A stretch of 64,000 bases of DNA from Cerrena zonata. Taxonomy: Eukaryota > Basidiomycota > Agaricomycetes > Polyporales > Cerrenaceae. Location: the NCBI GenBank assembly GCA_038087015.1, contig JASBNA010000033.1, positions 124,001 to 188,000 of the forward strand, given 5' to 3'. Position 1 is the stretch's first letter, and every line of letters begins with the position of its first letter. The notes beneath the pieces were generated by a model. It did no database searches, was not told the DNA's origin, and saw nothing but the letters and a program-made list of their open reading frames with translations. A program made the position numbers and the translations under genes. This document shows, piece by piece, positions 36,112 through 46,475 of this stretch.

Positions 36112-38256
36112 TCAGCTATTAGGAGCCTGGTATCCGACGTTACCTGGAGTGTCAGGAGACCCAGGCATACCATTGGCTACCCCACCAGTGCTGGAGTTTA
36201 AGCCGACTTCCGGCATGAATTGAGTACTTAAACTCATGGCGTAGATAGTAATGAACATTACTATACAATGCAAACCAAAGCAATAAGCCATGAATAACAT
36301 TCTTGTAGTTCTTGTTGCTAGAATTGCTCTGGTGAGAGAAATAAATAATCTTTCTATTGGAGATAATCTAGAATTGATTCTTTCTCGCTCTCTTTTTCTG
36401 AATTGTTCAATTGGATGTAATTTTGATTCATAATTATCTTGATATTCAGTATTACTTTCGAGATCAACATTATTAGAGGGAGATGGATCTAGTAATTTTC
36501 GATTCGAGGTTCTAGAACTAAAAGATTGAGATGCAACTGGAGTGAATAAATTAGAATTATTATTATTATTTTTAAAAGAAGCTAAGTATCTAGTTCTTTC
36601 ATATAATTCTTCGTTATCTTTCTTTAATGAATTCATTTGTCTTTTTAAATCACTTATTACTCCATATTGTTTTCTAACTTCATCTTCTAATTCATTATTT
36701 TTATCTCTAAATCTATCTCTTTGTTTAGTGATAATCGGTAAAATAGACGATTCTTCACCTCCATTATTTGGTAAGCTACCTTCTCTACCAAATGGACGAG
36801 TCATTCTACTAACTCCAGATACTAAACTCATGTTATCATTAAATTTATTATTAGATGCATCTTGTAAATCACTTAAATCATTTTCTAACTTATTATTAAG
36901 TTGATAAGCGTTTGTTAATTCTTCTTTAGTTTCGATTAAGTCTTCATCTAATGCGGTTATTCTTTTATTGAGATCTTCGTGTTGTGATCTGTAATCTGCT
37001 AATTCTTGTGTTAAATTTTTATTTCTTTCAATTAATAGTGAATCGATTTGTTTATATTCACCGTTTTCAATTACTTCTTCATCATCTTGACCAAATTCAA
37101 TTTGTCTCATGAGATGTAATTCATGTTTAATTTCTTCATAATCATTAGTTTGATCTATTCTTACTTTAAGATTTTTAACTTCTAAAGTTAATTGGGAAAT
37201 TTCCCGATTAAAAATATGAATTTTAGAATCATTTTCTTTAGAAATAAGTTCAAGTTTATTTTTAGTTTGATTAAGATCGGCAACTAACAATGCATTTTCT
37301 CCTTCCAATTCAGAAATTTTTTTAGTTAATTCTTCTCTTAATTGTTTTCTTTCTGCATCATTTTGAGATCTTGATAATTCACTTCTTAATGATTCATTTC
37401 TTTTTTCTAATTCAATCACTCTTTTCTTAGCTGATTCTGCATCCCTTGAAACAATTTCTAATTCTGCTAATGCTGATGCTGATATATTAGAATTATTATC
37501 ACCAATTTGTTTATTTTGAGAATTTAATTGTAATTCAGTAACTTCTTTTGATGTTCTTAATTCTTCAATCTTATTTTTATATTCATTTAATTGAGATTCA
37601 AAATTGGATTCTTTATTTGCCCAGTTAGATTCTTTCTCATCAATTATAGCTTTTAATTCTTCTTCTTTTGATTGTAGTTTTGAACTTAATAATTCTGCTG
37701 ATTTTTGTTCATTTCTTAATAATCTTTGTTTTAATTGATCATAATCAGCTTTTTTAGAAAGCTCCTCGTTCAATTTAGCAATTTCCTTTTTGAAATTATT
37801 TGTTTCAGATGAATCAACAACAGCATCTAATGATAATTCTAATAAAGGTCTTGGATCAGGAGCTTCAGCAATTAATCTATAAAAACCAAAAAAATAGTTT
37901 TCAACCTTCTTCTGCTTATTAGTTAATGAATCAATTTCATTCTGATATAACTTTAACAAACTTTTCATATCCTGTAATTTAACATCATCCGGTAATTTCT
38001 TAAATTCTTTGGTCTTTGCTGCTAAATTCTTTCTACTTAGTAAAGAAGTTTTCTGTTCATCTTTCAATTCTATACCTTGGTCATCGAGTTTCTTCTGTAA
38101 GCTTGCTAAATCAATTTCTGTCCAGGTTTGTAATGCATTTTGAAATAAATTCGATGATTTACTCTTTGTCTTTGGAGACTCAGTCGAATTTTGAGTCAAA
38201 CCTGCTGAAACCGGGGTTCCCAGTCTAACTGCTTGGGTATCCTCACCTTCGGCCAT
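36112..38256 (-). CDS. COY1: Coy1, CASP-type Golgi coiled-coil membrane protein
   Basis: Coy1 is the yeast CASP golgin, a tail-anchored coiled-coil protein that tethers vesicles in retrograde Golgi traffic. The 714-residue product is almost entirely heptad-rich coiled coil from about 60 to 590, followed by the family C-terminal region: PIEQFRKRERERINSRLSP, then LTRAILATRTTRMLFMAYCF and a transmembrane anchor (CIVMFITIYAM) near residues 655-680. The lumenal tail is short and Gly/Pro-rich. N-terminal WTEIDLASLQKKLD is also typical of CASP proteins. The length compares with 679 in S. cerevisiae. The frame is intact and the ATG at 38256 is the first in frame. Confidence 0.93.
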   Translation of the reverse strand: MAEGEDTQAVRLGTPVSAGLTQNSTESPKTKSKSSNLFQNALQTWTEIDLASLQKKLDDQGIELKDEQKTSLLSRKNLAAKTKEFKKLPDDVKLQDMKSLLKLYQNEIDSLTNKQKKVENYFFGFYRLIAEAPDPRPLLELSLDAVVDSSETNNFKKEIAKLNEELSKKADYDQLKQRLLRNEQKSAELLSSKLQSKEEELKAIIDEKESNWANKESNFESQLNEYKNKIEELRTSKEVTELQLNSQNKQIGDNNSNISASALAELEIVSRDAESAKKRVIELEKRNESLRSELSRSQNDAERKQLREELTKKISELEGENALLVADLNQTKNKLELISKENDSKIHIFNREISQLTLEVKNLKVRIDQTNDYEEIKHELHLMRQIEFGQDDEEVIENGEYKQIDSLLIERNKNLTQELADYRSQHEDLNKRITALDEDLIETKEELTNAYQLNNKLENDLSDLQDASNNKFNDNMSLVSGVSRMTRPFGREGSLPNNGGEESSILPIITKQRDRFRDKNNELEDEVRKQYGVISDLKRQMNSLKKDNEELYERTRYLASFKNNNNNSNLFTPVASQSFSSRTSNRKLLDPSPSNNVDLESNTEYQDNYESKLHPIEQFRKRERERINSRLSPIERLFISLTRAILATRTTRMLFMAYCFGLHCIVMFITIYAMSLSTQFMPEVGLNSSTGGVANGMPGSPDTPGNVGYQAPNS

Positions 38257-38605
38257 TCTTGTAATTAGGTCAATTAATACAGAAAGACTATACCGAACTT
38301 CCCACTGTGAAACAAATAGTTAACGATAAGTTTTCCCTTGACATCAGCTATATTTGTTCTTAATTTCAGTTTCGAGATTCAGTTCCGTACACCACATAGT
38401 ATTTGGATATTTGACAACCTACAATTCAAAATACTCAGTAGGATTAACACCCAATGGGATTATACGAGTTAATATGAATTTAAAAAGATACATGCATCAA
38501 AAGATATATATTAGGTTTTTTTATATTTTTAAAGTTAGATATAGAGAAGATATATTGACATTACAACGTAACCCACAATTTTCCAATAAAATACATCCAA
38601 ATAGA
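38257..38605. other. Intergenic region COY1 / RPL21
   Basis: These 349 bp contain the COY1 promoter and the RPL21 3' flank. The sequence is AT-rich without visible repeats. The 94-codon plus-strand ORF across it overlaps RPL21 and shows no family features, so I do not call it. Confidence 0.45.
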
Positions 38606-39427
38606 TTAAATGAAAGTTTCGTAAGGAACTGGGGCTAAAGTTTGTGGAACATTACCTTCAGTAGAAATAACTCTAGCTTCTCTTGGTTTAGCTGGTTGTC
38701 TTTTTAAGTAAACTTGTTCACCTTTAGCTTTAGCTTCTCTCTTTAAAGCAGCGTTAGTTTTAACTCTGTTTAAGAATTCTTGACGACAAGCAGAGTGTTT
38801 AACGTGTTCAATTCTTAAGTTAACTCTTTTTTCAATGTATCTGTTACCGACAACTTTGTTAATGATAACACCGACGGAAGATTTGGTAATGTTGTAAACG
38901 ATACCAGTTTTACCGTGGTAGTATTTGTGAGGCATACCCTTTTGGACAGCACCATTAGCTTTAATATCAACAATATCACCAACTTTGTAAGTCTTTAAGT
39001 AGGTGGATAAAGCAATAGTACCGTGCTTTTTGAAGTCACGTTGGAAAGCGTAACGAGTACCAGATCTGTAACCGTGTCTATAGAAATAATGTTAGTATAT
39101 ATTTATCTTTGTTAAACTGGCAAATGGACTCTGAAGAGGTATTATCAAATGTACATTTGGAAAAGCCTTTGAACTTAGGTCTTTATTGGGATAGTAATTC
39201 TTTATATGTGTTTAGGCACACATGTAAACTTAACCAAGTAAACAAGCACATCCAAACCAATATGGTGGACATAATTTCATATTCTCCTTTCTTTACCCTA
39301 TTTTTCAGGTGAAGTCTTCTCTTTCTAAAACACATAAACTTCTTGAATAAATGTTACAACCTCGAAAGTACACTCTTCCTTCTTGCCCTTGCCATTCTCA
39401 AACGTGTGTCACATACGATTTACCCAT
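38606..39427 (-). CDS. RPL21: 60S ribosomal protein L21 (eL21), two exons
   Basis: eL21 is a large-subunit ribosomal protein. Exon 2 (38606-39077) encodes HGYRSGTRYAFQRDFKKHG through the family C-terminus NVPQTLAPVPYETFI. Exon 1 is only 11 nt (39417-39427, ATGGGTAAATC) and supplies Met-Gly-Lys plus two bases of Ser4. The intron 39078-39416 (339 nt) has GTATGT at 39411-39416 (read on minus), the branch sequence TACTAAC at 39091-39097 and AG at 39078-39079. The assembled protein starts MGKSHGYRSGTRY, matching eL21, and has about 160 residues. S. cerevisiae RPL21 genes carry an intron in the same place. Codon use is strongly biased, as expected for high expression. Confidence 0.96.
39078..39416 (-). 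other. Spliceosomal intron of RPL21
   Basis: The 339-nt intron has canonical GTATGT, TACTAAC and TAG signals on the minus strand. The 67-codon plus-strand ORF inside it is not supported. I saw no clear C/D or H/ACA snoRNA. Confidence 0.92.
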
Positions 39428-39872
39428 TTTTCAATATATTTGGTGATGTTAATAAACCTTCAAAAAAGACTAAAACAAGCAATAGCTAAAAATTAATGTA
39501 TATTGGAAAACCTTGAGAGGGAAAAAAAATTCAATGATGAGAGGTTTCTGTGTAACTGTGAGAATTTTTTCCAATTTTTTTTTTTTTTTTTTTGTTAAAT
39601 TTTTGGTTGTTTTTCTGAGATGTACAGTGAGGGCGCGAGCCCTAAGGCCAGATTGACGCACGTGATATACTCTTTTTCATGCTGCAAAAACATCATTAGC
39701 TTTTTGATTAAAGTTGAATTATTTTTACATCTTGATTTCAACAAATAGATATATTAAACTAAACTACATAAAGAAATGAAAGATGAGTAGATTGGAAAAG
39801 GTAAACCAAAGGTTTATTAAAGTAGAAATACAAGAATTATGAAATGATTTAATTAATTATAAACTAACTAAT
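39428..39872 (-). promoter_or_regulatory. RPL21 promoter region with AGGGCNNNNGCCCT and E-box
   Basis: These 445 bp lie upstream of RPL21 and contain AGGGC-GCGA-GCCCT at 39630-39643 and CACGTG at 39659-39664, about 205 and 235 bp above the start codon. In Candida albicans the AGGGCTATAGCCCT-type palindrome binds Tbf1 and CACGTG binds Cbf1 at ribosomal-protein promoters; binding here is inferred. A T17-18 tract lies at about 39577-39593, nearer the gene, as in many ribosomal-protein promoters. Confidence 0.7.
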
Positions 39873-40732
39873 TTATTCTTCTTCTTCAGCATCTTCACCA
39901 CCTTCAGATTTTCTGGCTTGGTTTCTTCTCTTAACTCTACCAGCTCTACCACCACCGTATGGAGAGCTTTGAGCAAAGTCAATGTGTTTTTGAGAGTCTA
40001 ATCTAACCATGAAAGATGGAATGTTGACAATTTGTTTACCAACAGCAATGTGTCTTTGGGTGATTAAGACTCTAGCGTGGTGGATAGATCTAGCTAAACC
40101 TAATTTGAAAACTTGGGTTTGTAATCTTCTTTCCAAGAAATCTTCAATTCTTAAAGCTAAAACATAATCTAATTTCAATTTATCTTCAGATAAGACACCA
40201 ACTCTAACTAATCTTCTAATTAAAGCATTACCTTCGAATAATCTTTTTGGATCTTTTTCATCTCTGGTTAATAAATCACGAGCAGCTCTTCTAATTTTAG
40301 ATAATTGGAAACCAATTCTGTAAATTTCTCTCTTGTTTTTTAAACCGTATTCACCAGCCAATTTCAATTCAGAATCTAAACGGGCTGATTCATATGGTTG
40401 TTTTGGAACAGAGTAAGTCTTAGAGTAAGTTCTTGGAGCACCTATAACATGTTAGAATGATATTCTCTAAAGAAAGTGGGGTCTACATTTGTACAAGTCT
40501 AGTTTCCCAATCAGGCCTGCATAATTCAACATAACACCAGGAGGTAAACGTCTTATCAATACAAGATGATTGTACTTTGTAACTGAAGTGTCGGGAGTTC
40601 AGTTACGAAGAATTTGAAACATAGTTTTTGTTTGAACAAATGAGGACCCGAACCTCCATGAACAAGAATGCATAAGCAGAGCTTGAATCATGTTGAAGCA
40701 TAGAAATAGTAATAATAATACATACGAGGCAT
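39873..40732 (-). CDS. RPS9: 40S ribosomal protein S9 (uS4), two exons
   Basis: uS4 is a small-subunit protein that helps set decoding fidelity. Exon 1 (40726-40732) is 7 nt, ATGCCTC. Exon 2 (39873-40441) begins by completing Arg3 and continues [21 protein letters not shown], then the S4 RNA-binding domain at about 105-165 ([20 protein letters not shown]) and an acidic tail EDAEEEE. The intron 40442-40725 (284 nt) has GTATGT and TAG; the branch site is TTCTAAC near 40449-40455, a one-base variant of TACTAAC. The spliced protein has about 191 residues, near the 197 of S. cerevisiae, whose RPS9 genes have the same intron position. It is divergent from DPH6 with 281 bp between start codons. Confidence 0.96.
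40442..40725 (-). other. Spliceosomal intron of RPS9
   Basis: The 284-nt intron sits after a 7-nt first coding exon. Signals on minus are GTATGT at 40720-40725, branch TTCTAAC close to the 3' end, and TAG at 40442-40444. No snoRNA was recognised inside. Confidence 0.88.
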
Positions 40733-41013
40733 GTTGACTGTTTTAAGATTAGTTAATGAAAAAAAGAACAGGAAAAAGTATTGTAAAAAGTGAAAAATTC
40801 ATCTTCATTTATACATTCGCATTTTCTGAGAAGAGTGAAAAATTTTAATCGAAGCAAAAAATTTTTTTTTTTTCAATTCCAAGGGTACTCAAACTTACGC
40901 GTGCTGAGATGAAATGTGCGTACTTATCAGAATACGCTATTTGCAGTTTACAACTTGTACTGTAGTATAATGTAGATTTAGAATTGATTGGGACAAGGAA
41001 ACAGAGGAGATCA

Positions 41014-42846
41014 ATGAAGTTTGTTGCTTTGATATCGGGAGGAAAGGACTCCTTTTTCAATATCCACCATTGTTTGAGTCGAGGACATGAATTGGTAGCA
41101 TTAGCCAATTTGTACCCGATAAATAAGGAAGATGAGATCGATTCACATATGTTCCAAACGGTTGGACACGATATTATTGATAACTATGGAGAATGTTTAG
41201 GAAAGCCATTGATTAGACGAGGAATTGTGGGGAAATCCAGTAATTTGAATTTAGAATATGAGATCACCCAAGATGATGAAATCGAAGATTTATATGAATT
41301 ATTAAAAGAGATTAAGCAGCAGTATCCAGAAATTGAAGCAGTTAGTTGCGGAGCGATATTATCACAATATCAAAGAACTCGAGTTGAAAATGTTTGTGAT
41401 AGATTGGGCTTAACTTCGTTGGCATATTTATGGCAAAGAAATCAGATGGAATTGATGCAAGAAATGTGCCAAAACAAATTAGATGCTAGAATGATTAAAG
41501 TTGCAGCAATTGGATTAAATGAAAATCATTTAGGAAAATCAATTACTGAGATGTTACCAGTAATGATGAGGTTGAACCAGTTATACGATGTGCATATATG
41601 TGGAGAAGGAGGGGAGTTTGAAACGATTGTACTTGATTCACCGATATTCGTGAAGAAATTACGAGTTACGAGACAGGAGATATTCAAGCAAGGCAATGAT
41701 GAAGTAGCCTATTTAAAATATGAGGTTGAAGTGGTTGATAAAGAGATGGAATATGAGGATATAAGCATGCCACCATTGCTTGAAGAAGAGTTTGAATCGA
41801 TGGTGGAAAGCGAGGAAGAGACCGAGCAAAGATCAACAGAGGTGCAATTAGATGTGGTTAAGTCGAATGTTTATCGAACAAAAGATACACTTTACGTGTC
41901 CAATCTTGTATCGGAAAAGAAAGGTATTGAAGAACAGGCAACTGATATATTTCAACAATTACGAAACATACTTGAAGAGCACGGTATTGGAATGAATCAA
42001 ATACAACATGTTAATTTATTACTTAGTAATATCGAAGAGTTCAACAAGATTAATTTAATCTACCAGAGGAATTTCAAAGAATATTTACCACCATCAAGAG
42101 TGTGTGTCCAAACGGTATTATATGGTGATCATGCCATACAATTATCGTGTATTGGGATTATTAGAGGCGATAAGCTGGGGATACATATTAGAAGTCGATC
42201 ATATTGGGCACCACAGAATATAGGACCATATTCGCAATCGATAGTTGTTAAAAGAGATAATTATGAGATTGCTAGTATCTCGGGCCAAATCCCATTGGTG
42301 CCATTTGATATGAGTGATTGTAAAGATGACCCAGTGGGAGCAGCATTGTCATTACAACATTTACATCGGGTTAAGAATTTAGTGAATGTGGACGAGTTGG
42401 GATACATGATATGTTTTATAACAAGGGAATCATTAATGGGGAATGTCCAAAAGGCTATTGAAAGTTACAGTGACAATGAGATGATAAGAGCGGATAAATT
42501 TTTTGTTGTCAAGGTTGAAAAATTACCTAGAGATGCAAAAGTCGAATGGGGAGGGCTTAGTTACAAAGAGATTGAAAGTTACGAGGACAACGATGAAGAG
42601 GAAGCACCATTGATTAAGATACCCAAGTTCGAATCCATTTATCACACGAAGATTAAACAGAATAACTTGGTTATAATTCATACCAATCAACTTAGCAAAG
42701 TGAATCAACTTAGCGGAGGCCATTCTACAGTAATCACAAGCAATAGTCAAGGAATAGAATTAAAGAATATGGAGCTAATCCCCGTATTGAAAAATTGGAA
42801 TCATCAAGGTAAAGAATATAAATACACAATTATATATAAGAATTAA
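41014..42846 (+). CDS. DPH6: Diphthine-ammonia ligase Dph6
   Basis: Dph6 catalyses the last step of diphthamide formation on elongation factor 2, using ATP and ammonium. The N-terminal adenine-nucleotide hydrolase (PP-loop) domain has SGGKDS at residues 8-13 and HICGEGGEFETIVLDSP near 200. Two RidA/YjgF-like domains follow at about 285-400 and 405-520, as in fungal Dph6. I chose ATG 41014 (MKFVALISGGKDS), because the PP-loop must lie at the extreme N-terminus; the longer frame from 40984 adds ten unrelated residues. The product has 610 residues, against 685 in S. cerevisiae. The frame is intact. It is convergent with INO4, with only 6 bp between stop codons. Confidence 0.95.
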   Translation: MKFVALISGGKDSFFNIHHCLSRGHELVALANLYPINKEDEIDSHMFQTVGHDIIDNYGECLGKPLIRRGIVGKSSNLNLEYEITQDDEIEDLYELLKEIKQQYPEIEAVSCGAILSQYQRTRVENVCDRLGLTSLAYLWQRNQMELMQEMCQNKLDARMIKVAAIGLNENHLGKSITEMLPVMMRLNQLYDVHICGEGGEFETIVLDSPIFVKKLRVTRQEIFKQGNDEVAYLKYEVEVVDKEMEYEDISMPPLLEEEFESMVESEEETEQRSTEVQLDVVKSNVYRTKDTLYVSNLVSEKKGIEEQATDIFQQLRNILEEHGIGMNQIQHVNLLLSNIEEFNKINLIYQRNFKEYLPPSRVCVQTVLYGDHAIQLSCIGIIRGDKLGIHIRSRSYWAPQNIGPYSQSIVVKRDNYEIASISGQIPLVPFDMSDCKDDPVGAALSLQHLHRVKNLVNVDELGYMICFITRESLMGNVQKAIESYSDNEMIRADKFFVVKVEKLPRDAKVEWGGLSYKEIESYEDNDEEEAPLIKIPKFESIYHTKIKQNNLVIIHTNQLSKVNQLSGGHSTVITSNSQGIELKNMELIPVLKNWNHQGKEYKYTIIYKN

Positions 42847-42852
42847 AAGACA

Positions 42853-43152
42853 TTAATCATTATCGATACCGGGACCTTTATAAATCAAATTTGCGGGGAC
42901 ATCAATACCCTTTTCTTTACATAACTGAATTAATTTGAGATTTTCTTCTTTTAAAGAGTCAATGTAGTCTGCCAGTTTAGTTAAGATATTTAGTTCACTT
43001 CGATTTTCCCGATCGTTAAGAGACGGAGTCAAATCGACTATTCTGTCAAACTCGCTTCTGATGTTCTCTCTTCTTTTCTGTTCCGAAGCAATGTGGTGCG
43101 CCTTCTTTTGGTCGTCACTGAGTATGGTTGTTTTCTTCTTATCATCAGTCAT
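42853..43152 (-). CDS. INO4: bHLH transcription factor, Ino4-like
   Basis: Ino4 is a small basic helix-loop-helix protein that dimerises with Ino2 on UAS-INO elements to activate phospholipid genes; in Candida it also affects ribosomal genes. The 99-residue product is essentially one bHLH: basic region HHIASEQKRRENIRSEFDRI at about 19-38, loop with SLNDRENRSELN, and helix 2 ILTKLADYIDSLKEENLKL. The ERxR contact residues (E-Q-K-R-R) are present. The small size and SEL motif after the loop favour Ino4 over other bHLH families. It ends 6 bp from the DPH6 stop on the opposite strand. Confidence 0.85.
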   Translation of the reverse strand: MTDDKKKTTILSDDQKKAHHIASEQKRRENIRSEFDRIVDLTPSLNDRENRSELNILTKLADYIDSLKEENLKLIQLCKEKGIDVPANLIYKGPGIDND

Positions 43153-43490
43153 AACTTGAAAGTACTAAAGTACTACCGAAAGTATTAAAGTACTACCAAA
43201 AGTACTACTTATATTACTTATGAAGTATTAAACTATAAAGTAGTGCAGGTGGAGCAACGGCATGTGAAAAGGGAGTTAAACACCCGTGCACCCAGAGATC
43301 AAAAAAAGGAAAGAGGAAAAAAAAAAAAAAAAAAAAAAGGTCCAATTAGTAATTAAGAGCAATGGAAACAACGGCGATGTCCTCGAGTTCATAATACTAA
43401 TATATCATCGATCCATCAGTAGATGGTTACACAACTACAAATGAGTAACAGATTAAGTGTATATTAAGAGTTGTCTATAAATTAATCAAC
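43153..43490. promoter_or_regulatory. Intergenic region upstream of INO4
   Basis: These 338 bp hold the INO4 promoter and the 3' flank of the GPI gene. At 43156-43212 there is a degenerate 20-bp repeat built on AAAGTACTACC / AAAGTATTAAAGTACTACC. ACACCCGTGCACCC lies at 43279-43292, and an A20 or longer tract follows at about 43317-43338. No gene is seen. Confidence 0.55.
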
Positions 43491-43673
43491 TTATAATAAT
43501 AAAGCAACACCAGCAGCAGCGGCAGCACCGAATAAACCGGCACCAACAGCACCAGCACCAGAGTCAGAAGAAGAGCTGGAGGTACCGTTGGTACCATTGG
43601 TACCGTTGGAAGCGTTAGCAGCAGAGACAGCAGAGACGGCAGTTAAAGCGATAACAACAGATTTGAATTGCAT
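43491..43673 (-). CDS. 60-residue GPI-anchored cell-wall-type protein
   Basis: This very small secreted protein has a signal peptide (MQFKSVVIALTAVSAVSA), a middle with repeated N-glycosylation sequons (one NAS, three NGT) and a Ser run, then a small-residue region and a hydrophobic C-terminal tail (FGAAAAAGVALLL), the pattern of a GPI-anchor signal. After processing only about 20 residues would remain, nearly all Asn/Gly/Thr/Ser. Similar tiny GPI mannoproteins are common in Candida species and are often abundant in the wall. Codons are the preferred ones (GCT, GGT, ACC), suggesting high expression. I cannot assign a named family. No second-strand ORF competes. Confidence 0.8.
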   Translation of the reverse strand: MQFKSVVIALTAVSAVSAANASNGTNGTNGTSSSSSDSGAGAVGAGLFGAAAAAGVALLL

Positions 43674-44176
43674 TGTAGATTAATGATAAAGAAAAGAAGA
43701 TAAAACCAGAAGAGAAAAAATGAGAAAATGACTTAATTTATATATTTAATTAGCTGACGGAAAAAGGTGACAAAAGAAAAGCAAAACATACTAAAAAAGA
43801 AAAGAAAAGGAACGACTGGCAACTCGAGTAGTATTTTTTTGTTTGTTAGGCTGATTAGATTGTTTTAATTTGTAGCAATTGTGCTGGATGTGCACAGAAG
43901 CCCGCACCTCCTGGTCCATTTATTCCTATTTTAATTTCGTGACTGAGATGGAGGTGTTTTGAGCAAGAGAATATTACACGATGGCTTGACGATTGTATTT
44001 ATTGTAATGGTTATTAATATATTAAACGTATATGAAGGGCTATATGGTATAGATAAAAGTGTGTGAACTATTGGTATGAAATATTAGTAGAATTAGTATG
44101 GTAATGTATTCATGTAGTATTGTATCATCAGGTCATGAGCAAGCATAGGTGCAAATTTCAATTGGAAATTACACAA
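43674..44176. other. Intergenic region, GPI-gene promoter
   Basis: These 503 bp contain the promoter of the 60-residue GPI gene and the 3' flank of the first MNN4-like gene. The region near the gene is purine-rich on plus (AAAGAAAAGAAAAGG). No ORF, RNA or clear repeat is seen. Confidence 0.45.
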
Positions 44177-46475
44177 TTAGTCCTGATAAACACCATTTAA
44201 TTTAATAATATGATTAATTTCAGCATCGTAATCTCGATCATTCTTAAAATAGTTATACATGAATAAGTCGGCTCTTAAAGGTTTGCTCAAGCCATTCAGT
44301 TTTTGATAAGTTGTTAGCAAATCATTAAATTCTTGGGTTGATTCTTCATTTAATTGGAGTAAACTTAATTGATCTTGATGGAATTTAGTGAAATATCGAC
44401 TTTTATAATATTCTTTGAAAATTCGATTATCTTTTAATAAACTGATATGATCATTTAAATTTAATTTATTAATTTGTAATTTTTCAAGGGCCCCCACCAC
44501 TCTTTTATTTTTAGGTTCTTGATCTTGGATCCATTTGGATGGATTATTAAGATAATCCAATATATCCTGGGTTTTAACCCATATTCTAAAGTTATTCAAG
44601 TAGATATAATCACGAAAGTTTTTCTCAATTAATCCATTCAATCCGTATTCGTAGTTTAAGGTCATGATAAAGTTACTGGGAACATAACTCAATTGGTTTT
44701 CAACCGCGGTTAATAACAACGGGGATATCTCTTCATAAGTATTGAAATGATTATTTCTACAATTAAATGCTGGTAATTCTTCGTTTTTAACATAATGGTC
44801 CATTTGTCCATTTTCATCAGTGTTTTCTCGGACTTTTTCTCGTTTCCCTTCATCGATATCAATCAAGTAATCGTACCTTGATGGTGCTGGGGTATCAGTA
44901 ATTGCCAACCCGGTAATATCAATGTAAAGTCCAGTATCCACATCAATAAATCGTCCATCAATGTTATTATTCCCATTACCTTTTGTACGATGGGTGATTG
45001 AACTTCCAATATCAATGAAATATTTCCCCATCCCACTAAATTCAAACTTGGAATCGTCTCCCACGTTTTCAATCACCAAGGATTGGTTGAAACGTCGACT
45101 CAATTCATGTAATTCTCCAATTGGCATTTGAACATCGATATCAGTATCCCAAGGAAATGCAATCCCATTCCAATACCACGATAATAATGATCCATGGGCA
45201 ATCCAAGTAATTAATCCATTTTGTCGAGCAAAATTAAGATAATTCTTGATCAACCGATGTAACGATAGTATTTGCTCTTCTTTCCCAACAGTTAAGCCAT
45301 TGAAAAATCTCCAATCATAATGTTCCCCCAACCATTTTTGCGGGTTCTTCTCTAATAATTTAGTCTCTTTGAAAAATTTGGGTGGAGAGTCCATACTGAG
45401 AGAATTTTTCAATGAATTCAAATATTCAATTTCATTCTTCAGCGTGATCTCTTCTTGGATAATTCATTTTTAATTGCTTCGGCATCAACATTGAAGGATT
45501 CAATCGGTATATCTATTTTATTGGACTTAAGCACTTTATCTCCATTGGTTGGTGGATTATATTTGAGTAAATCTTTATAAGCTTTTAAAGGATTTAACTT
45601 AATTTTACTTGAGGAATCATGTAAATTGGTTCGTGGTCTTGATTTAATCACTTTTTCCACCATTTTGTTATTAAGTAAACTATATTTTAAATCATTTTGA
45701 CTATTAATAACCGGGATTTCATACGATCCTTTCAGTTCCGTTAAAAAAATTAACTTATATGGTGAGGGGAATGACAGGTACAAGTGAGCCTTGGATAAGA
45801 TCTCATGATTATCAATGGTTTGTGGTCCACTGAAACCCTTCACTTTAAATCCAAGGGGGAACTTTAAATCTTCCTTACAGTAGTCTTCCAAGGGGAATAA
45901 TTTAGAATTTTCAACCAACTTAGTATTCTTCAGGATATCAAATAGTTCTTTACAAGTTGGTTTTTCATTCTTTCTGGAAAGGAATATACTTATTCAATTT
46001 AGTTAAATCCACCCAATCACTCCAATGAAATGGAACTCCCTTTTTCTCAATATTCTTAGTGGCTAAATAACTTAAATATACTGAAAGGGTGAATCGGGCA
46101 TCAAATGGTTGATAACTAGGTTTTCCAATTAACAGATTGAAGTAATAGCTGGGAACAGTTATATCCAAGGGTAATTCCATCAGAGGATTAATATCCCATA
46201 ATTCATTATTAACGTCATTCTTTAACTTCTCCTGTAGTAACGAATCAAGCTGCTTTTCAAAATTCTTATCTTCTTCAACTTCAAATTCGTACTCAATAAA
46301 TTAGTATACCATCCTCTAAATTTTAACTTCACTTGTCTTTGCACTTTCAACTTGTATTGGTTTATCAGAGGATTCTGTAATGAAGTACTAGTAGTATGAA
46401 ATATGGTATAGAATACCATTAAAAGTACGAATACCTTAATTATTAGTCTCTTGGGTATTTTAATCGACTTAACAT
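44177..46475 (-). CDS. MNN4-like LicD-family mannosylphosphate protein, copy 1 (four 1-nt frame breaks)
   Basis: Mnn4-family proteins are type II Golgi membrane proteins needed to add mannosylphosphate to cell-wall mannan. The conserved LicD/nucleotidyltransferase-like part is intact at 44177-45421: HYDWRFFNG, WIAHGSLLSWYWNG, PWDTDIDVQMPI (DxD), RFIDVDTGLYIDITGL and NCRNNHF. Upstream the frame is broken by single-base changes: missing base near 45456, extra C near 45981, missing base near 46303, and missing base near 46452. Correction gives 766 residues beginning MLSRLKYP, followed by a hydrophobic anchor (VFVLLMVFYTIF), like its intact neighbour. With four breaks in a non-essential family, true pseudogene status is possible, but error is more likely because every change is one base and all domains survive. 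Confidence 0.85.

Noticed and set aside
39109..39312. 67-codon ORF in the RPL21 intron, or an intronic snoRNA
   Set aside because: No protein family likeness, and no C/D or H/ACA box arrangement that I could support.
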